From assembly GCF_963422335.1 (NCBI RefSeq), contig NZ_OY729424.1:1302001-1366000 (forward strand): a DNA stretch of 64,000 nt. Direction: 5' to 3'. The notes below the pieces were generated by a model that was not told where the DNA came from, did not search any database, and was given only the letters and a program-made list of their open reading frames with translations. This document shows positions 49,695 to 57,569 of the stretch, piece after piece. This stretch comes from an uncultured Roseateles sp. Lineage in GTDB: Bacteria; Pseudomonadota; Gammaproteobacteria; Burkholderiales; Burkholderiaceae_C. Positions within the stretch are counted from its first letter, which is position 1, and every line of letters begins with the position of its first letter. The position numbers and the translations under genes were made by a program.

Positions 49695-49711
49695 TTGGCA
49701 CCCTAGTTGTA
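49695..49711 (+). promoter_or_regulatory. Sigma-54-like promoter element before coxS
   Basis: TTGGCACCCTAGTTGTA matches the -24 box (TGGCAC) perfectly and the -12 box as TTGTA instead of TTGCA, with correct spacing. The usual GC at -12 is GT, which weakens it. It lies 58 bases upstream of the coxS ATG. No enhancer-binding protein gene is nearby. Confidence 0.3.
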
Positions 49712-49768
49712 TCTGCATCACGCCCGGCCTAGCGCTGACAGGCCCAGCGATCAAAAACAGGAGACAGT

Positions 49769-50242
49769 ATGAGCACGGCGATTACTCTGACGGTCAATGG
49801 CAAGGCGGTCACGCGCGAAGTTGCGCCCGACACCCTGCTGGTGCAGTTTCTGCGCGAGGATCTGCGACTCACCGGCACCCATGTCGGTTGCGATACCGGC
49901 CAATGCGGCGCCTGCACGGTGCATGTCAACGGCCGGGCGGTGAAGTCCTGCAATGTGCTGGCCGTGCAGGCCTCGGGCACCCAGGTCACGACCATCGAGG
50001 GCCTGGCCAGGGCCGACGGCAGCCTGCACCCGATGCAGGCCGCGTTCAAGGAGTGCCATGGTCTGCAGTGCGGCTTCTGCACCCCCGGCATGGTGATGAG
50101 CGCCATCGACCTGGTGCAGCACGCCCCGCATGGCAGTGCGGCCGAGATCCGCGAGCAGCTGGAGGGCAATTTCTGCCGCTGTACCGGCTATCAGAACATC
50201 GTCAAGGCCATTCAGCAGGGCGCCCAGGCGATGGGGGTATGA
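49769..50242 (+). CDS. coxS: (2Fe-2S) small subunit of CO-dehydrogenase/xanthine-dehydrogenase family
   Basis: A 157-residue iron-sulfur subunit. The plant-ferredoxin-type cluster ligands lie in CDTGQCGACTVHVNGRAVKSC and the second cluster ligands in CGFCTPGM and CRCTGY, the standard pair for molybdenum hydroxylases. It passes electrons from the Mo site to FAD. AGGAGA stands six bases before the ATG. It is first in the S-L-M order typical of form II (BMS-type) clusters, unlike the M-S-L order of true CO dehydrogenases. Confidence 0.95.
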   Translation: MSTAITLTVNGKAVTREVAPDTLLVQFLREDLRLTGTHVGCDTGQCGACTVHVNGRAVKSCNVLAVQASGTQVTTIEGLARADGSLHPMQAAFKECHGLQCGFCTPGMVMSAIDLVQHAPHGSAAEIREQLEGNFCRCTGYQNIVKAIQQGAQAMGV

Positions 50243-50341
50243 ACGCCCCCAAGGCCGCCGCTTCGCGACGTCCGCCCCCCCGAGGGGGAGCAGAAAACTC
50301 GGGAACGGCCCTTCGTTTTCTTGACCGGGAGACATGACACC
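50243..50341. repeat. GC-rich intergenic repeat element, copy A
   Basis: The gap between coxS and coxL contains a G/C-rich block with CCCCCAAGGCCGCCGC (about 50255-50270) and CCCCC-CGA-GGGGG (50276-50288), followed by GGCCCTTCG. Similar GGCCGCCCC(A/G)AAGG-and-C-run/G-run blocks recur at 54490-54570 and 56399-56480. This looks like a dispersed intergenic element of Burkholderiales genomes. Confidence 0.5.
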
Positions 50342-52711
50342 ATGAACGCACCCCAAGCCGGCCTGATAGGCCAATCCGTCAAGCGCAAGGAAGACGCGCG
50401 CTTCCTCACCGGCCGCGGCCAGTACACCGACGACATCTCGCAGCAGTTCCAGACCTACGCCTACTTCCTGCGCTCGCCCTATGCCCACGCCAAGATACTT
50501 AGCATCAACACCGCCGCGGCCCAGGCAGCGCCCGGCGTGCTGGGCGTGTTCACCGGCGAGCATTTCCGCGCCGTCGGCGGCCTGCCCTGCGGCTGGCTGA
50601 TCACCAGCACCGACGGCACGCCGATGAAGGAGCCCAAGCACCCCATCCTGGCCGACGGCAAGGTGCGCCATGTCGGCGACCAGGTGGCCATGGTGGTGGC
50701 CGAAACCTACGAGCAGGCCAAGGCGGCGGCCGGGCTGATCGAGGTCGACTATGAAGAACTGACCCCGGTGGTGGACACCGCTCTGGCCAAGGGCGCGGTG
50801 TTTGATGGAAAACCCACAAGCGTGCATGACGAGGCGCCCGACAATGTCTGCTACGGCTGGGCGATAGGCGACAAGGCGGCGGTCGATGCCGCCTTTGCCA
50901 GCGCCCCCCACGTCACGACCCTGGAGTTCCGCAACAACCGGCTGATCCCGAACGCGATCGAACCGCGCGCGGCCAATGCCTCCTACAGCGCCCACGACGA
51001 GAGCTATACGCTCTATGTGGCGAACCAGAATCCGCACGTCGAGCGTTTGCTGATGTGCGCCTTTGTGCTGGGCATCCCCGAGCACAAGATGCGGGTGGTG
51101 GCGCCCGATGTCGGCGGCGGTTTCGGCTCCAAGATCTTCTTGTACGCCGAGGAGACGGCCCTGGTCTGGGCCTCCAAGCAGATAGGCCGGCCGATCAAGT
51201 GGACGGCCGACCGCAGCGAGGCCTTTCTGACCGACGCCCACGGCCGCGACCATGCGACCGTGGCCGAGCTGGCGACCGACAAGGACGGCAAGTTCCTCGC
51301 CATGCGCGTCAACACGACGGCCAATCTGGGCGCCTACCTGTCCACCTTCGCCAGCAGCGTGCCGACGATTCTGTATGCCACCCTGCTGGCCGGCCAGTAC
51401 ACGACGCCGCATATCTACTGCCATGTCACCGGCGTATTCACCAACACGGCGCCGGTCGATGCCTACCGCGGCGCGGGCCGGCCCGAGGCCACCTATGTGG
51501 TCGAGCGGCTGGTCGAGACGGCGGCGCATGAACTGGGCATTGACCCGGCCGAGATTCGCCGCCGCAACTTCATCCACAGCTTCCCCTATGCCACGCCGGT
51601 GGGCCTGACCTATGACGTCGGCGACTATGACGCGACACTGAACCAGGTGCTGGAGCTGGCCGATGTGGCCGGCTACGCGGCGCGCAAGGCGGCCAGCGAG
51701 GCCAAGGGCTTGAAGCGCGGCATCGGCTACTCGACCTACATCGAGGCCTGCGGCCTGGCGCCCAGCAATATCGCCGGGGCCTTGGGTGCGCGGGCCGGTC
51801 TGTTCGAGGCCGGCGAGGTGCGCGTCCATCCCACCGGCAAGGTGACGGTGTTCACCGGCAGCCACAGCCATGGCCAAGGCCATGAGACGACCTTCGCCCA
51901 GGTGGTGGCCGACAAGCTGGGCATACCGCTGGACGATGTGGACATCCAGCACGGCGACACCGGCAAGGTGCTGTTCGGCATGGGCACCTACGGCAGCCGG
52001 TCTCTCTCGGTCGGCGGCTCGGCCATCGTCAAGGCGGTGGACAAGATCGTCGCCAAGGGCAAGAAGATCGCCGCCCATCTGCTGGAGGCAGCCGACACCG
52101 ACATCGAGTTCGAGAACGGCCAATTCAAGGTGGCCGGCACCGACAAGGCCGTGCCCTTTGCCAGCGTTTCGCTGGCGGCCTATGTGCCGCACAACTACCC
52201 GTTGGACAAGCTGGAGCCCGGACTGAACGAAAACGCCTTCTACGACCCGACCAACTTCACCTACCCGGCCGGCAGCTATGTCTGCGAGGTCGAGGTCGAT
52301 CCGGCCACCGGCGTCGTGCGTGTCGATCGCTTCAGCGCCTGCGATGACTTCGGCAATATCGTCAACCCGATGATTGTCGAAGGCCAGGTCCATGGCGGGC
52401 TGGCCCAGGGCATAGGCCAGGCGCTGCTGGAGCATGGGGTCTACGACGTCGAGTCCGGCCAGCTGCTCAGTGGCAGCTATATGGATTACGCGATGCCGCG
52501 CGCCGACGACCTGCCGCAGTTCAACGTCGTCACCGCCAAGGGCACGCCCTGCTCGCACAACCCGCTGGGGGTCAAGGGCTGCGGCGAGGCCGGGGCGATA
52601 GGCTCGCCAGCGGCGGTGATGAATGCCGTCTGCAATGCCATAGGGGTGAAGAGCGTGGCCATGCCGGCTTCGCCGCACACCGTTTGGCAGGCCATTCAGG
52701 CAAGCCGTTGA
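50342..52711 (+). CDS. coxL: Molybdopterin-binding large subunit, form II CO-dehydrogenase-like
   Basis: A 789-residue molybdenum-binding subunit: IGQSVKRKEDARFLTGRGQYTDDI at the start, PDVGGGFGSKIFLYAEE, the active-site loop AYRGAGRPEA (residues 374-380 onward), and GVKGCGEAGAIGSPAA with the catalytic Glu. AYRGAGR defines form II; true CO dehydrogenases have AYXCSFR with a Cys that binds copper. The enzyme is therefore probably an aldehyde-, purine- or heteroaromatic-type hydroxylase of unknown substrate, not a proven CO oxidiser. ATG 50342 follows GGGAGA. It forms a heterotrimer with the S and M subunits. Confidence 0.93.
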   Translation: MNAPQAGLIGQSVKRKEDARFLTGRGQYTDDISQQFQTYAYFLRSPYAHAKILSINTAAAQAAPGVLGVFTGEHFRAVGGLPCGWLITSTDGTPMKEPKHPILADGKVRHVGDQVAMVVAETYEQAKAAAGLIEVDYEELTPVVDTALAKGAVFDGKPTSVHDEAPDNVCYGWAIGDKAAVDAAFASAPHVTTLEFRNNRLIPNAIEPRAANASYSAHDESYTLYVANQNPHVERLLMCAFVLGIPEHKMRVVAPDVGGGFGSKIFLYAEETALVWASKQIGRPIKWTADRSEAFLTDAHGRDHATVAELATDKDGKFLAMRVNTTANLGAYLSTFASSVPTILYATLLAGQYTTPHIYCHVTGVFTNTAPVDAYRGAGRPEATYVVERLVETAAHELGIDPAEIRRRNFIHSFPYATPVGLTYDVGDYDATLNQVLELADVAGYAARKAASEAKGLKRGIGYSTYIEACGLAPSNIAGALGARAGLFEAGEVRVHPTGKVTVFTGSHSHGQGHETTFAQVVADKLGIPLDDVDIQHGDTGKVLFGMGTYGSRSLSVGGSAIVKAVDKIVAKGKKIAAHLLEAADTDIEFENGQFKVAGTDKAVPFASVSLAAYVPHNYPLDKLEPGLNENAFYDPTNFTYPAGSYVCEVEVDPATGVVRVDRFSACDDFGNIVNPMIVEGQVHGGLAQGIGQALLEHGVYDVESGQLLSGSYMDYAMPRADDLPQFNVVTAKGTPCSHNPLGVKGCGEAGAIGSPAAVMNAVCNAIGVKSVAMPASPHTVWQAIQASR

Positions 52712-52738
52712 GCAGCCCAGACAGCTAAGGAGACACAG

Positions 52739-53557
52739 ATGCAAACATTCGCATACCAACGGCCGGCCTCGCTGGCCGATGCTGCCCGCGCCGCAGCCGG
52801 TGCCGAGGCCAAGCTGATCGCCGGGGGCCAGTCCCTGCTCGGCGCGATGAAGCTGGGCCTGGCCGCACCCGACACCCTGATCGATCTGCACAGCATCCCC
52901 GATCTGCAGTCGATCAAGGTCGAGCCGGGCAAGGTCACCGTGGGCGCCATGTGCACCCACGCCACGGTGGCGGCGCACAAGGAACTGGCCGTGGCGATCC
53001 CGGCGCTGGCCTTCCTGGCCGGCAATATCGGCGACCGCCAGGTGCGCAACGTCGGCACGATAGGCGGCAGCCTGGCCAACAACGACCCGGCGGCCTGCTA
53101 CCCGGCGGCCGTGCTGGGGCTGGGCGCCACCGTGCACACCAACACGCGCAGCATCGCCGCCGATGACTTTTTCAAGGGCCTGTACGAGACGGCGCTGCAG
53201 ACGGGCGAGATCATCACCGCGGTCAGCTTCCCGGTGCCCGAGAAGGCCGGCTGGCAGAAGTTCAAGCAGCCGGCCTCGCGCTTCTCGCTGGTCGGCGTGT
53301 TCGTCGCGAAGGGGCCGGCCGGCGTGCGCGTGGCCGTCACTGGCGCCGGTGCGGGCGTGTTCCGCGTCAAGGCGCTGGAAGACAAGCTGGCGGCCGGTTG
53401 GTCGGCCGCGGCCTGTGCCGGCGTCGAGGTCAGCGCCGAGGGGCTGAACACCGATCTGCATGGCTCGGCCGAGTACCGGGCCTCGCTGATACCGGTGTTG
53501 GCGGGCAGGGCGGTGGCGGGCAGGGCGGTGGCGGGCAGGGCGGTGGCGGGGAGTTGA
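52739..53557 (+). CDS. coxM: FAD-binding medium subunit (CoxM family) with repeat-encoded tail
   Basis: A 272-residue flavin subunit: FAYQRPASLADAARAAAGAEAKLIAGGQSLLGAMKLGLAAPDTLIDL (FAD-binding AGGQS) and AFLAGNIGDRQVRNVGTIGGSLANNDPAACYPAAVLGLGA (second FAD motif), then the C-terminal domain through SLIPVLAGRAV. It carries electrons from the clusters to an acceptor. AAGGAGA precedes ATG 52739. The last 16 or so residues are three AVAGR-type repeats from a 15-bp tandem repeat, where homologues usually end soon after the RA(S/N)L-type helix. The stop overlaps the MoxR start. Confidence 0.92.
   Translation: MQTFAYQRPASLADAARAAAGAEAKLIAGGQSLLGAMKLGLAAPDTLIDLHSIPDLQSIKVEPGKVTVGAMCTHATVAAHKELAVAIPALAFLAGNIGDRQVRNVGTIGGSLANNDPAACYPAAVLGLGATVHTNTRSIAADDFFKGLYETALQTGEIITAVSFPVPEKAGWQKFKQPASRFSLVGVFVAKGPAGVRVAVTGAGAGVFRVKALEDKLAAGWSAAACAGVEVSAEGLNTDLHGSAEYRASLIPVLAGRAVAGRAVAGRAVAGS
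53501..53551 (+). repeat. 15-bp tandem repeat at the end of coxM
   Basis: GCGGGCAGGGCGGTG is repeated three times exactly (53501-53515, 53516-53530, 53531-53545), followed by a partial copy GCGGGGA. It encodes AGRAV units at the CoxM C-terminus. Because the unit is a multiple of three, copy-number change would lengthen or shorten the tail without shifting frame. The repeat ends directly at the start of the next gene. Confidence 0.85.
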
Positions 53558-54480
53558 GCGCCTCGTCCGACATTCCGGCCAGTATCGACGCCACCGAGGC
53601 GCAGCTGCTGGCCCACGACTATGTGCCCGAGCGGGAGCTGTCCACCGCCGTGTTCCTGGCCCTGCGCCTGCAGCGCCCGCTGTTCCTCGAGGGCGAGCCG
53701 GGCACCGGCAAGACGCAGATCGCCAAGACCCTGGCCGAGATGCTGGGCCGGCCGCTGATCAGGCTGCAGTGCCATGAGGGGCTGGACCTGGCCGGCGCGG
53801 CCTACGAGTGGAACTATGCCCGGCAGATGTTGGAGATACGGCTGGCCGAGCGCGAGCAGATCGACCGGGCGGCGCTGACGGCCGATCTGTTCTCGCCGCG
53901 CTTCCTGATACAGCGCGCGCTGCTGCAGGCCATAGACCCGGCCCAGCCGGTGCCGCCGGTGCTGCTGATCGACGAGCTGGACCGTGCGGACGAACCGTTC
54001 GAGGCTTTTTTGCTGGAGGTGCTGTCCGACTTCCAGATCACCATTCCCGAGCTGGGCACGGTCAAGGCGCTGCAGCCGCCCATCGTCGTGCTCACATCGA
54101 ACCGCACGCGCGAGGTGCACGACGCGGTCAAACGCCGCTGCCTCTACCACTGGGTCGGCTTTCCGGACGCCGCGCGTGAGCTGGAGATACTTGCCCGGCG
54201 CGTGCCCCAGGCGCCGCAGGCCTTGGCGCGACAGATCGTGCTTTTCATCCAGGGCCTGCGGCGCCTGGACCTGTACAAGCTGCCCGGCATTGCCGAGACG
54301 ATCGAATGGTCGCGCGCGCTGCTGGAGCTGGACGCACTGGTGCTGGACCCTGCGACCGTCAACAACACGCTCGGTGTGCTCCTGAAGTACCAGGACGACA
54401 TTGCCAAAGTGCAGGGCAGCGAGGCCGCGCGGCTGCTGGAGCAGGTGCACGCGGCGACACGCATGCCGCCGGGTCCATGA
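53554..54480 (+). CDS. coxD: MoxR family AAA ATPase (CoxD-like)
   Basis: A 308-residue AAA+ ATPase: Walker A LFLEGEPGTGKTQIAKTLAEMLGRPLIRLQCHEGLD, Walker B VLLIDELDRADEPFEAFLLEVL, sensor 1 VVLTSNRTREVHDAVKRRCLYHWVGFP. This is the CoxD form of MoxR, which in studied systems works with CoxE to mature the Mo active site of CO-dehydrogenase-type enzymes. The only sensible start is TTG 53554, overlapping the coxM stop (TTGA); upstream sequence in this frame is only the glycine-rich reading of the tandem repeat. It overlaps the VWA gene start by four bases. Confidence 0.92.
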   Translation: MSASSDIPASIDATEAQLLAHDYVPERELSTAVFLALRLQRPLFLEGEPGTGKTQIAKTLAEMLGRPLIRLQCHEGLDLAGAAYEWNYARQMLEIRLAEREQIDRAALTADLFSPRFLIQRALLQAIDPAQPVPPVLLIDELDRADEPFEAFLLEVLSDFQITIPELGTVKALQPPIVVLTSNRTREVHDAVKRRCLYHWVGFPDAARELEILARRVPQAPQALARQIVLFIQGLRRLDLYKLPGIAETIEWSRALLELDALVLDPATVNNTLGVLLKYQDDIAKVQGSEAARLLEQVHAATRMPPGP

Positions 54481-55760
54481 GCGCGGTCGAGCCCGGCGCC
54501 GGGCCGCCCCAAGGCGGGCGAGACCCCCTCGGGGGGCGGGCCGAACCCGCAGGGCGAGGACCTGGGGGCCAACATCTCGCGGGTCATCTGGCCGAGAACG
54601 TGATGCACTTCGCCCGCGTGCTGCGCACCGCAGGCCTGCCGGTGGGCACCGACCGCGTGCAGCTGACCCTGCAGGCGCTGCAGGTGGCGGGCCTGGAAAG
54701 CCGCACCGATTTCAAGGCCACGCTGGCTGCCTGCATGATCGATCGCCACGAGCACCGCGCACTGTTCGAGCAGGCCTTCTACATCTTCTGGCGCGACCCC
54801 GATCTGCTGGCCCGCATCATGGCGATGATGCTGCCCCGGGCACAAGCCAAGCCCGGGGCGCCGCCGCCGCCCGAGAACCGGCGCCTGGCCGCCGCGCTGT
54901 TCCCGAATCCGCCTGCAATGACCCGCCCGCAGGAGGAAGAGCGCATCGAGATCGAGGCGCCGCTGACCTGGAGCGAGCGCGAGGTCCTGCGCACGCGCGA
55001 CTTCGAGACGATGACGCCCGAGGAATGGGCCCAGGCCAAGCAGGCGATCACCCAGATGCGCGGCTTCTTCGAGCGCCTGCCGACGCGCCGGATGACAGCC
55101 AGCCACCAGGCCGGCCGGGCCGACTGGCGGGCCTCGCTGCGGGCGATGGCGCGCCAGGGCGGCGAGCTGTGGGAGATGCGCCGCCGGCGCCCGCGCGAGG
55201 TGGCCGCGCCGCTGGTCGTGCTGGCCGACATCTCGGGCTCGATGAGCCGCTACTCGCGCATGCTTTTGCATTTCACCCACGCGCTGGCCGGCGCGCGGGC
55301 GGCGCCGAAGGTCGAAAGCTTTGTGTTCGGCACGCGCTTGACGCCCATCACGCGGCTGCTGCGTCAGCGCGATCCCGACCTCGCCGTTGGCGCGGTGGCC
55401 CGCCGTGTGCAGGACTGGTCGGGCGGCACCCGCATCAGCGCTTGCCTGCACGACTTCAACCGGCTGTGGGCGCGGCGCGTGCTGCGCAGCAATGCGACGG
55501 TGCTCTTGATCACCGACGGCCTGGAGCAGGGCTCGCCGGACGACCCGCAGTGCCTGGCGTTGAGCCGGGAGATGGAGCGTCTGGCCAAGAGCTGCCGGCG
55601 CCTGGTCTGGTTGAACCCTTTGCTGCGTTACGACGCCTTCGAGCCCAAGGCGGCGGGCATACGTGCCATGCTGCCCCATGTGCAGGCCTTTGTGCCCGTG
55701 CACAATCTGGCCAGCCTTGAGGCCTTGGCCCAGACGCTCGCTCATCCCCCATCCGCGTGA
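54477..55760 (+). CDS. coxE: VWA domain-containing CoxE-like protein
   Basis: A 427-residue protein with the CoxE layout: an N-terminal helical domain (about 40-230; VMHFARVLRTAGLPVGTDRVQLTLQAL, EHRALFEQAFYIFWRDP) and a C-terminal von Willebrand A domain from about 240 with the MIDAS motif DISGSMSRY and later TDGLE. It is the usual partner of the MoxR ATPase in metal-centre maturation. Residues about 5-31 are a G/P/R-rich segment read from a dispersed intergenic repeat (54490-54570), absent from typical homologues; the conserved part starts after it. ATG 54477 overlaps the MoxR stop; no better later start is seen. Confidence 0.9.
   Translation: MSAVEPGAGPPQGGRDPLGGRAEPAGRGPGGQHLAGHLAENVMHFARVLRTAGLPVGTDRVQLTLQALQVAGLESRTDFKATLAACMIDRHEHRALFEQAFYIFWRDPDLLARIMAMMLPRAQAKPGAPPPPENRRLAAALFPNPPAMTRPQEEERIEIEAPLTWSEREVLRTRDFETMTPEEWAQAKQAITQMRGFFERLPTRRMTASHQAGRADWRASLRAMARQGGELWEMRRRRPREVAAPLVVLADISGSMSRYSRMLLHFTHALAGARAAPKVESFVFGTRLTPITRLLRQRDPDLAVGAVARRVQDWSGGTRISACLHDFNRLWARRVLRSNATVLLITDGLEQGSPDDPQCLALSREMERLAKSCRRLVWLNPLLRYDAFEPKAAGIRAMLPHVQAFVPVHNLASLEALAQTLAHPPSA
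54490..54570. repeat. GC-rich repeat element, copy B, inside the coxE reading frame
   Basis: CGGGCCGCCCCAAGGCGGG (about 54510-54528) followed by CCCCCTCGGGGGGCGGG and the close CAGGGCGAGGACCTGGGGG resemble copies A and C in content and order. Here the element sits downstream of the ATG and is translated, adding about 27 residues to the N-terminus. Confidence 0.55.
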
Positions 55761-55764
55761 CCTT

Positions 55765-56310
55765 ATGCAACTGACCAGCCAACAATCACTTCCCGTCTCG
55801 CAATCCATCGCCTGGCAGGCGCTCAACGACGTCACGATGCTGCAGGCCGCCATTCCCGGCTGCGAATCGCTGACCGTCATCGGCGAGAACGAGTACGAGG
55901 CGGCGCTGAGTGTGGCCATCGGCCCGGTCAAGGCCAAGTTCAAAGGCAGGTTGAAGCTCAGCGAGCTGCAGCCGCCAGAGTCCTACCGCATCGCCTTCGA
56001 GGGGCAGGGCGGTCAGGCGGGCCACGGCAAGGGCACGGCCCAGGTGCGGCTGGAGGCGGTCAGCGCCAACGAGACCCTGCTGCACTACGAGGTGCAGGCC
56101 AGCGTCGGCGGCAAGATCGCGCAGATCGGCTCGCGTCTGATCGATATGGCGGCGCAGAAGATGGCCAACGACTTTTTCGCCAGCTTCAACACCTTGCTGC
56201 AGCAGCGCTATGCGGTGGCGCCGGTCGAGGCGGCGAACGCGCCGGCGCCGGGCGGCGCCTGGCAGCGGCTGCTCGCCTGGCTGGGCCGGCTGTTCGGCCG
56301 CAAAACCTGA
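55765..56310 (+). CDS. coxG: CoxG family SRPBCC protein
   Basis: A 181-residue SRPBCC-fold protein: SLPVSQSIAWQALNDVTMLQAAIPGCESLTVIGENEYEAALSVAIGPVKAKFKGRLKLSELQPPESYRIAFEGQGGQAGHGKGTAQVRLE is diagnostic of CO dehydrogenase subunit G. In studied bacteria CoxG helps attach or assemble the enzyme at the membrane, and related proteins bind quinones. The C-terminus WQRLLAWLGRLFGRKT is amphipathic and could bind membrane. It begins four bases after coxE and ends the cluster. A short direct repeat (CCTGAGCAAAG twice, 56306-56328) spans its stop. Confidence 0.93.
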   Translation: MQLTSQQSLPVSQSIAWQALNDVTMLQAAIPGCESLTVIGENEYEAALSVAIGPVKAKFKGRLKLSELQPPESYRIAFEGQGGQAGHGKGTAQVRLEAVSANETLLHYEVQASVGGKIAQIGSRLIDMAAQKMANDFFASFNTLLQQRYAVAPVEAANAPAPGGAWQRLLAWLGRLFGRKT

Positions 56311-56348
56311 GCAAAGCCTGAGCAAAGCGCTGCGCTACTCGCGCCACG

Positions 56349-56354
56349 TAGAAT
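56349..56354 (+). promoter_or_regulatory. Probable -10 element before the acyltransferase gene
   Basis: TAGAAT followed by CGCGCC is a frequent Burkholderiales promoter ending; the transcript would begin near 56362. A clear -35 is not seen. It suggests the acyltransferase is transcribed separately from the cox cluster. Confidence 0.4.
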
Positions 56355-56398
56355 CGCGCCCTTTGCCCAATGCCGTTTCCGGCGCTGCCGCCGGGTGA

Positions 56399-56480
56399 GC
56401 CGGGCGCAGTGCGCCGCCCATGAGCCCACGCGCGGCCGCCCCGAAGGGGGCTCGCACCGCAGTGCGAAGCACGAAGGTTT
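56399..56480. repeat. GC-rich repeat element, copy C
   Basis: GCGGCCGCCCCGAAGGGGGC (56431-56450) is flanked by short dyads (GCGCAGTGCGC at 56404-56414, CGCAC-CGCA-GTGCG at 56453-56466) and ends CACGAAGGTTTCC just before the acyltransferase start. It shares the GGCCGCCCC core with copies A and B. Confidence 0.5.
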
Positions 56481-56484
56481 CCTA

Positions 56485-57564
56485 TTGAGCTCCCCGTCCT
56501 CACGACTGCTGCATATCGACCTGCTGAAAGCGCTGGCGGCGCAAGCCATCGTCTTGCACCACCTGTCGGCCTACGGGCCGATTGCCGAAACGGTGCATCT
56601 GCTGCTGCCCCGCCTGCTCGATCTGATCTACCAATACGGCCGCATGGCCGTACAGGTGTTTCTGGTGCTCAGCGGCTTCTTGAGTGCGCGGGGCCTGGCG
56701 CCGGCGGGTCAGATGCTGCTGGCTCACCCTGGCGCCCTGCTGTGGCAGCGCTATCTGCGCCTGGTCCTGCCCTTCATGGCGGCCGTGCTGCTGACCCTGG
56801 CCTGCTCGGCCCTTGTCGCCCCCTGGCTGCCCGAGCTGGTGCCGGTGTCGGTCAGCGCCGGGCAACTGCTGTCGCATGCGCTGCTGCTGCATGGCGTGCT
56901 GGGCCACGAGGCGCTGACCGTGGGCGCCTGGTATGTGGCCATCGACCTGCAGCTGTTCGCGCTGTTGCTGGGCCTGCTGTGGCTGGCCGCACGGCTGCGC
57001 CCCGGCCGCGCACGGCGCCTGGGCCCGGCCCTGGTGCTGCTGCTGGTCGTGGCCTCGCTGTGGATGTTCAACCGCATGCCGGATCTGGACGACTGGGCCT
57101 TGTACTTCTTCGGCAGCTATGGCCTCGGTGCACTGGTCTACTGGCTGGGTCGCAGTGCTCGGCCGCGGCTGTGGGGCCTGCTGGTGAGCGGCCTGGTGCT
57201 GGCGGCTCTGCTGGTCGAGTTCCGCGCCCGCATTGCGCTGGCCGGCGTCACGGCGCTGTTGCTGGCCTGGCTGCAACGCCGCCATCAGGCGGGCCGGCGG
57301 CTGTTCGGCCAGCAGCAGGCGCCGCGCTGGCTGACGGCCCAGGCCGGCACCCATGCCTACTCGCTGTTCCTGGTGCACTTTCCGGTCTGCCTGCTGGTCA
57401 ACGCCCTGTTCGAGCGCGCCGATCATGAGCAGCCGCTGAGCGGCCTGCTGGCCATGGCGGCGGCCTGGGCCCTGAGCAATATGGCAGCCCTGCTGTTCTA
57501 CCGCTGGATCGAGGCGCCGGCCGGCCGCGTCCGGCTGGGACTTCCGGGCATCCAGCGCGCCTGA
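56485..57564 (+). CDS. Acyltransferase family membrane protein (OafA/YrhL-like)
   Basis: A 359-residue membrane acyltransferase of the acyltransferase-3 type with about 10 helices: LLHIDLLKALAAQAIVLHHLSAYGPIAET holds the HHL motif that replaces the usual catalytic His-R/K pair region, GRMAVQVFLVLSGFLSARGL the VxxFFxLSGFL-type signature. It would acylate a cell-surface or periplasmic sugar; target unknown. Start: TTG 56485 follows GAAGG at eight bases, and homology begins at once. The open frame upstream (to 56395) only translates repeat copy C. It converges on the DUF2892 gene with a five-base gap. Confidence 0.85.
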   Translation: MSSPSSRLLHIDLLKALAAQAIVLHHLSAYGPIAETVHLLLPRLLDLIYQYGRMAVQVFLVLSGFLSARGLAPAGQMLLAHPGALLWQRYLRLVLPFMAAVLLTLACSALVAPWLPELVPVSVSAGQLLSHALLLHGVLGHEALTVGAWYVAIDLQLFALLLGLLWLAARLRPGRARRLGPALVLLLVVASLWMFNRMPDLDDWALYFFGSYGLGALVYWLGRSARPRLWGLLVSGLVLAALLVEFRARIALAGVTALLLAWLQRRHQAGRRLFGQQQAPRWLTAQAGTHAYSLFLVHFPVCLLVNALFERADHEQPLSGLLAMAAAWALSNMAALLFYRWIEAPAGRVRLGLPGIQRA

Positions 57565-57569
57565 ACGTT

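Noticed and set aside
50342..52711. Annotation as a true aerobic CO dehydrogenase
   Set aside because: The active-site loop is AYRGAGR and the gene order is S-L-M, both marks of form II; the Cys-containing form I loop is absent.
49751..53461. 1236-codon minus-strand open frame opposite the coxS-L-M genes
   Set aside because: Same reason: antisense of real molybdenum hydroxylase genes, no plausible start region or motifs.
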